This document shows positions 24,260 to 28,520 of a DNA stretch of 28,520 bases, in pieces (position 1 is the stretch's first letter; each line of letters starts with the position of its first letter). The translations under genes were made by a program, and so were the position numbers. The stretch is from CAYQAE01 sp964415445 [NCBI: uncultured archaeon] (lineage in GTDB: Archaea; CAYQAE01): contig CAYQAE010000007.1 of assembly GCA_964415445.1 (NCBI GenBank), positions 2,294 through 30,813 on the forward strand, written 5' to 3'. The notes below the pieces were generated by a model. That model was not told where the DNA came from. It was given only the letters and a program-made list of their open reading frames with translations, and searched no databases.

Positions 24260-25213
24260 ACGAAAAGATTAGTTTTTCTAGCTATATTAATTAGTATTTC
24301 ATCTTGTGTAGCAGACATTAACATTTCAATAGAAAGTGAAGATTCTGAATATCAAGCAATTGAAATGAATTTTACAATTACAATTAATGTCACAGATGCC
24401 ACATATATAGATAAAATTGAATATTATTGGATTGATGGAAATAATATCAAAAATAGGAAAACAAAAGAAATAGAGAAAAATATATCACATACTTACTCCT
24501 TTTGGTTTAAATCACGAGTGCCTCATGAATTTTTAGATAATTGCAGTTTTGTAGTAGAAATTCAAAATAAGTCAGCAAAAAAAGATATAGATGTAAAATT
24601 ACTACAAGTTACAAACATAAAATATCTAAAGAACATAGAAAACTTTCTTCTGCTCTTTATTGTAAAATACAAATATATTGGTTTATTTATTGCTTCAATT
24701 ATAGCTACCACAGTTTTACCTATTGCTACTGATTTTATGGTAATTTTGGCAATATATTTCAATTTAGATTTGTTTTTAGTTGTATTTGTTGCTACAGTTG
24801 GATCAACCATAGGTGGATATACTACCTTTATGATAGGTAGAGTTTTTAGAGCTTATGCTAGGAGAAAAATTTCAGAAGAAAAATTAAAAAATTATGATCA
24901 AATGTTTCAAAGATTTGGACCTTTTGTTATATTTTTAGGATCATTTAGTCCTCTACCTTTTGATGTTGTAGCCCTAGCTGCAGGACTTCTTATGATATCT
25001 TCAAAGATATTTTTAGCTTTTACTTTTTTGGGCCGGTTTTTTAGATATTATTTAATGTCAAAGTATGTTGATTTTGCTCTAAAGTCTACAGAAGGAGAAT
25101 TAAATTCAGATCTTGTATTATATACTACTTTAGGGATAGTAATTCTTATTTTAATTACTATTTTAGCCGCTATTATCTGGAAAAAAATGGGAACAAAAAA
25201 AGAGAAAAATTAA
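24260..25213 (+). CDS. DedA/VTT-domain membrane protein with extracytoplasmic N-domain; likely ACG (or AUA) start
   Basis: 317 aa from ACG 24260. The first standard start, ATG 24365, would delete an obvious signal peptide (KRLVFLAILISISSCVA, then DIN). Residues about 20-120 are a beta-rich extracytoplasmic region. From about 125 on comes a VTT/DedA core: a hydrophobic hairpin, then VGSTIGGYTTFMIGR, RFGPFVIFLGSFSPLP with the family arginine-phenylalanine and proline pattern, AAGL, and a LGRFFRYY element. DedA-like proteins move or scramble lipids (family knowledge). AUA at 24257 is the alternative start. The 3' end overlaps NAC by 4 nt. Confidence 0.72.
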   Translation, partial: TKRLVFLAILISISSCVADINISIESEDSEYQAIEMNFTITINVTDATYIDKIEYYWIDGNNIKNRKTKEIEKNISHTYSFWFKSRVPHEFLDNCSFVVEIQNKSAKKDIDVKLLQVTNIKYLKNIENFLLLFIVKYKYIGLFIASIIATTVLPIATDFMVILAIYFNLDLFLVVFVATVGSTIGGYTTFMIGRVFRAYARRKISEEKLKNYDQMFQRFGPFVIFLGSFSPLPFDVVALAAGLLMISSKIFLAFTFLGRFFRYYLMSKYVDFALKSTEGELNSDLVLYTTLGIVILILITILAAIIWKKMGTKKEKN

Positions 25214-25542
25214 GATTGCAATTTTAATATAGCTTCTGCAATATTACCCTTACATTCTTTTAGCGCTTTTGTAGCTTCTGATTTGGTGCATCCAGTTTGT
25301 GAGACAATCATTTGGAGATCTTCTTCATCTACACCTTCTTCGGTCTCTGATTCTTTGACTTCTTCTTCACCAGAAATTTGGTAAAACTTCTGACCTTGTA
25401 CTTCTGTTGCAGTAACAGAAGGAGAGGTAATAACAATATCTTTTTCACTACATTTAATTATAACTTCCTCAGCATTAATTTCAGTATTTTTCATACCCAT
25501 ATTTTTCATCATACGCTGCATTTTTCTTGGATTTAGACGCAT
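25210..25542 (-). CDS. nac: Nascent polypeptide-associated complex (NAC) protein
   Basis: 110 aa, the normal archaeal size. A Met/Lys-rich N-terminus (MRLNPRKMQRMMKNMG) binds the ribosome. The NAC beta-barrel domain lies at about 20-65, an acidic linker at 65-78, and the UBA domain at about 78-110 (VSQTGCTKSEATKALKE, then GNIAEAIL). The SD GGTGAT lies 5 nt before ATG 25542. The product homodimerises and contacts nascent chains at the tunnel exit. Confidence 0.95.
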   Translation of the reverse strand: MRLNPRKMQRMMKNMGMKNTEINAEEVIIKCSEKDIVITSPSVTATEVQGQKFYQISGEEEVKESETEEGVDEEDLQMIVSQTGCTKSEATKALKECKGNIAEAILKLQS

Positions 25543-25581
25543 AATAAATCACCAATTTGAATTAATTTCTTAAACATAAAA

Positions 25582-26844
25582 CTATGTTCCTTCTTGCCAT
25601 GAACTTAGATACTTTTTTTGTTCTTCTGTTAATTTATCAATAGTTATATCCATAGCATCTAATTGTAATTTAGCAATTTGATCATCAATTTCTTTTGGAA
25701 GCATTATAACTTTATTTTCTAATTCATCTTTATTTTTTACAGCATACTCTACTGCTAAAGATTGTCCACAGAAACTTGTAGACATTACTTCTGAAGGGTG
25801 GCCCTCAGCAGCAGCTAGATTAACTAGACGGCCCTCTCCACATAAAAATATTTTTTTACCATCAACTACATATTCATCTAAAAATGGTCGAACTCGCCTT
25901 TCAGATGAAGATATCTCTTTTAATCCAGCTACATCAATTTCAATATCAAAATGTCCAGAATTTGCAATAATTGATCCTTCTTTCATTTTTTTAATATGTT
26001 CTTTTCTAATTACATGCTTATTTCCAGTTAAAGTACAAAAAATATCTCCAATTTTACATGCTTCATCCATTTTCATGACCCTGAAACCATCATATGCAGC
26101 TTGAAGTCCACAAAAATGATCAATCTCAGTTACAATAACATTTGCACCGAGCCCACGAGCTCGCATTGCAAATCCTTTTCCACAACTTCCATAACCTGCA
26201 ACAATTACGTTTTTACCTGCAAAAAGCACATTTGTAGCCCTAATTATCCCATCAACTGTGCTTTGCCCCGTACCGTAATAATTATCTAAAAGATGTTTAG
26301 TTTTATTATCGTTTACAGCAATCATGGGATATTTTAATGCATTATCTTTTTCCATCGCTCTAAGCCTAATAATACCAGTAGTAGTCTCTTCACAACCAGC
26401 AATAATATCAGAAATTAAATCTGTATGGTTTTTGTGAATTTCACTAACTAAATCACAACCATCATCGATTGTAATATGAGGCTTAGAATCAATTACATAT
26501 TTGAGATAGCGGTAATAATCCTCATTTGTCTCACCTTTATAACCCCAAATATTTACATCCTCCTCTGCTAAAGCTGCAGCGACATCATCTTGTGTGCTTA
26601 GAGGATTACATCCTGTAATTGATACATCAGCTCCTCCTGCAATAAGAGTTCTAACTAAAACTGCTGTTTCTTTTGTGATATGTAGAGCTAAACCAACTCT
26701 GATACCTTTTAGCGGTTTTTCTTTTTTAAATCTTTCTCTAACTTTAAGCAGAGCATCCATATGACTTTCTGCAATTTCAATATTCATCTGACCTTGATTT
26801 GCTAATGACAAGTCTTTTACTTCATAATTATCTCCTTTATCCAA
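25582..26844 (-). CDS. ahcY: S-adenosylhomocysteinase (or S-inosylhomocysteine hydrolase)
   Basis: 420 aa. It hydrolyses S-adenosylhomocysteine to homocysteine and a nucleoside, recycling the product of SAM-dependent methylation. The NAD-binding motif AGYGSCGKG with GLGANVIVTEID lies mid-protein, preceded by YYGTGQSTVDG. Other matches are TGCNPLSTQDD, EETTTG and the C-terminal Lys-rich end. In some methanogens the same family prefers S-inosylhomocysteine; sequence alone does not decide. Start TTG 26844, with AGGTG upstream. It follows the membrane KaiC gene by 76 nt. Confidence 0.93.
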   Translation of the reverse strand: MDKGDNYEVKDLSLANQGQMNIEIAESHMDALLKVRERFKKEKPLKGIRVGLALHITKETAVLVRTLIAGGADVSITGCNPLSTQDDVAAALAEEDVNIWGYKGETNEDYYRYLKYVIDSKPHITIDDGCDLVSEIHKNHTDLISDIIAGCEETTTGIIRLRAMEKDNALKYPMIAVNDNKTKHLLDNYYGTGQSTVDGIIRATNVLFAGKNVIVAGYGSCGKGFAMRARGLGANVIVTEIDHFCGLQAAYDGFRVMKMDEACKIGDIFCTLTGNKHVIRKEHIKKMKEGSIIANSGHFDIEIDVAGLKEISSSERRVRPFLDEYVVDGKKIFLCGEGRLVNLAAAEGHPSEVMSTSFCGQSLAVEYAVKNKDELENKVIMLPKEIDDQIAKLQLDAMDITIDKLTEEQKKYLSSWQEGT

Positions 26845-26920
26845 CTTAATACACCTAAAATATGTTCACTAAAAAAAAGGTTATTAAAGTTAAATTGAAA
26901 ATAGATCTGATAAAGAATAT

Positions 26921-27961
26921 TTATTTATCTTTTGAATCCTTTCTTAATTCTTTAACTAACTCATCTCTTTTTATTTGTAAAATTTCATCTTTATATTTTT
27001 TGCCAGATAATTTATTTACTCTAATAAATTTTTTATCTTGATCTTTCTTTTTATATAACTCAATTTCACAATCAAACAACTCAGAAATTTGTGCAATAAT
27101 TTGTTTTTGTATCATGTCTGGATTTAGAGTAGCCAAAAAGGTGATGGACTTTGATTTAAGTTTATTATTCATCGACTTTAGGAATTCAGAGATAGCATTT
27201 GCTTTATCTGACAAAAGTAATTGAGAAAGGTTATCCAATATAATTAAAGAATCACCTTTTATGTCATTTAACATTCTAGCAATAGCTAAATTTAGAGATG
27301 TAATACCTTCATCTGATCTTATTGATCTTTTATAACCTGGCTCTTCATCTCCACAAAATACTACATTGAAATATTTAGTGTCTTTATCTAGAATTTTTTT
27401 ATAAAAAGGTAGAATTTTGTTATTTGTATATATAACATTCATTTTTGAATTTATAGCTGTTTTTACTATTTTTGCTAAAATTAATTCTTTCTCATCAGAA
27501 GAAGGTGCCAAAAAATCAATACTGTAATTGTTAGGTAGACCCCCATAGAGAAGATAATCTAATTCAGAAATACCAGTAACTAACCTATTTTTTTTATGTT
27601 TTATTTTCAATTTTTCTTTTTCTAAAGCTTTTTTCTCTTGAACCACTTGACGTTTTTGTTTTGCTCTTTTTATAGCTTCAAATGGAATCTTCTGAAGTGG
27701 TCTTGGTGGAGAAATATTCATATAATAGTCTTCAAATTTAGACTCAGCAGACCCAATTGACATTCTTCTATCTTTAGTTTCATTAAAAATTTCTTTTTCA
27801 GCTTCTTTTCTTTTTATTTGTTCTTTACGCTTTTGAGTATTTTGTATTTTAAAATAAATCGCCAAAGTAGCAAATAAAGAAGTTAAAATCAACAAAACAA
27901 TTTGAATTAGATTCAATCCATAAATTAAGATTGTAGCTTGATACATCATAACATTAACCAT
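26921..27961 (-). CDS. Membrane-anchored KaiC-like protein lacking the P-loop
   Basis: 346 aa. One transmembrane helix at about 10-37 is followed by a long, very basic and charged helical (probably coiled-coil) segment at about 40-125 with a proline break (SPPRPLQ). A KaiC-type domain begins at VTGISELDYLLYGGLP (128-143). At the P-loop site the sequence is APSSDEKEL (152-160), with no GxxGxGKT, although Walker B SLIILDNLS (238-246) remains. It is thus probably non-hydrolysing and could scaffold other KaiC/RecA proteins at the membrane (inference). ATG 27961 or 27949 may be the start. Confidence 0.74.
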   Translation of the reverse strand: MVNVMMYQATILIYGLNLIQIVLLILTSLFATLAIYFKIQNTQKRKEQIKRKEAEKEIFNETKDRRMSIGSAESKFEDYYMNISPPRPLQKIPFEAIKRAKQKRQVVQEKKALEKEKLKIKHKKNRLVTGISELDYLLYGGLPNNYSIDFLAPSSDEKELILAKIVKTAINSKMNVIYTNNKILPFYKKILDKDTKYFNVVFCGDEEPGYKRSIRSDEGITSLNLAIARMLNDIKGDSLIILDNLSQLLLSDKANAISEFLKSMNNKLKSKSITFLATLNPDMIQKQIIAQISELFDCEIELYKKKDQDKKFIRVNKLSGKKYKDEILQIKRDELVKELRKDSKDK

Positions 27962-28152
27962 ATCCTATTCTGATAGATTCGTTTAATAAATTTCATGTTC
28001 TATTTTAAAAAAACATTTGAACCAGACTATGATGTATCTAAAATAAATTTAGAGTTAAAATAGGTAAACTAAGCTTATTAAAAAATATTATTAATTAAAA
28101 ATTCTATAAAATAATTTTTAGGTTATTTGGCAAATTTTTAATAACTTATAGA

Positions 28153-28251
28153 TTAAATAGCTGCTACTAAATTATCAATTCTCTCAATAAGTTTTTCAAC
28201 CTCTTCATTAATTGCATCTTTAATATCATCTAAATGTTCTGTTGAATCCAA
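28153..28251 (-). CDS. 32-aa microprotein with a near-perfect SD
   Basis: TTG 28251 opens a 32-codon frame ending in TAA. An uninterrupted GGAGGTG (28258-28264, minus) lies 6 nt upstream, one of the best SDs in the window and in the same register as other genes. The peptide is acidic and a single predicted amphipathic helix (MDSTEHLDDIKDAIN, then EEVEKLIERIDNLVAAI), with Leu/Ile/Val at heptad-like spacing, so it may oligomerise or bind a partner. Too short for family assignment. Confidence 0.6.
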   Translation of the reverse strand: MDSTEHLDDIKDAINEEVEKLIERIDNLVAAI

Positions 28252-28257
28252 ATAAAA

Positions 28258-28264
28258 CACCTCC
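28258..28264 (-). promoter_or_regulatory. SD of the 32-aa microprotein
   Basis: GGAGGTG on the minus strand, complementary to the 3' end of archaeal 16S rRNA, 6 nt from TTG 28251. Confidence 0.7.
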
Positions 28265-28520
28265 AAAATATTTTGCTTTTTGCAAATATATAATTTGTTA
28301 TAAACAATAATATACTTCAAACAATTTATAAATATTTTGCCAACTTACTCTTAAATGATTGGCAATTTTTATAATACGATATAACAGTTTAATAAAATAA
28401 ATAACTTTTGTGAAATTTGCTAAATTTTTATAAAAATTAAAAAAAATATTTAAATACTCTAAACAAGCAGCTATAATATATTTATTTTCTAAATTCTTTT
28501 ATATATCTTAGCAAAGACTA
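28265..28520. other. AT-rich non-coding right end with facing TTGGCAA / TATA elements
   Basis: No open frame of useful length on either strand. The inverted repeat TTGCCAA (28337-28343) and TTGGCAA (28359-28365), separated by 15 nt, each precede a TATA-like TTTATAA pointing outward, as in a divergent promoter. The left one would drive the microprotein; the right one would drive something leaving the window. Related elements are TTTGGCAAATTTTTAATAA at 28126-28144 and TTTGCTAAATTTTTATAA near 28417. Confidence 0.45.

Noticed and set aside
27995-28063. 22-codon ATG frame (starting MFYFKKTFEP) upstream of the membrane KaiC gene
   Set aside because: No SD, no TATA at a suitable distance, and short enough to arise by chance in this AT-rich gap.
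1-28520. CRISPR arrays, insertion sequences, integrase or phage genes
   Set aside because: No regularly spaced direct repeats, transposase motifs or terminal inverted repeats were seen. The DUF4143-type ATPase is the only gene of a family often found in mobile contexts, and it has no visible ends.

Overview
The window is a low-GC, gene-dense stretch of an archaeal chromosome. Marker genes are archaeal: methanofuran biosynthesis (mfnF end, mfnB), the GatE amidotransferase subunit, a homotetramer-type tRNA-splicing endonuclease, archease, an AMMECR1 protein, a nascent-polypeptide-associated complex (NAC) protein, several KaiC/RAD55-like RecA ATPases and an intron-bearing tRNA without encoded CCA. 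The methanofuran genes point to a euryarchaeal lineage with H4MPT/methanofuran-linked C1 metabolism (methanogen or relative). The species cannot be named from this sequence. Many starts show a Shine-Dalgarno (SD) core in a constant register (GGTGAT, about 4 nt, start codon). Others look leaderless, with a TATA box 22-30 nt upstream.

Layout. 1-2418 (+): mfnF 3' end, mfnB, pyrE, AMMECR1. 2411-3853 (-): HTH / degenerate-KaiC / zinc-ribbon protein. 3984-4872 (+): three small proteins, the first a 58-aa triple-repeat protein missed by a length cutoff. 8230-4832 (-): endA, an M29-like aminopeptidase and gatE, with a cluster of TCAAAT half-sites at the promoter. 8406-10075 (+): a KaiC ATPase and a DUF457/YdjM-like membrane protein whose 3' end runs into tRNA-Gly(UCC) on the opposite strand. 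That tRNA appears to carry two introns, one canonical and one in the D-loop. 10230-13097 (+): HAD phosphatase, Lrp/AsnC regulator and a secreted transglutaminase-fold protein with Ser in place of the catalytic Cys. 14758-13099 (-): a nucleotidyltransferase/helical-domain gene and its catalytically degraded paralogue. 14834-15544 (-): an unknown acidic protein with a strong promoter. 15671-17413: an HprK-like P-loop protein (+) and a metallophosphoesterase (-), convergent. 17464-19525 (+): a small protein, a DUF4143-type ATPase with two palindromes bracketing its TATA box, and a small membrane protein. 19669-20848 (+): a KaiC ATPase overlapping archease. 20845-22062 (-): thrC. 22168-25213 (+): lysA, dapF and a DedA/VTT membrane protein. 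28251-25210 (-): a 32-aa microprotein, a membrane-anchored degenerate KaiC protein, S-adenosylhomocysteinase and NAC.

Themes. (i) tRNA maturation: endA, archease and a twice-interrupted tRNA lie in one window. (ii) Four KaiC-type RecA domains, two intact and two that lost the P-loop and gained DNA/zinc-binding or membrane modules. (iii) The two genes encoding cleavable-signal-peptide-like N-termini seem to lack ATG/GTG/TTG starts; their SD register points to AUA and ACG. All functional calls come from reading motifs by eye; no database search was run.
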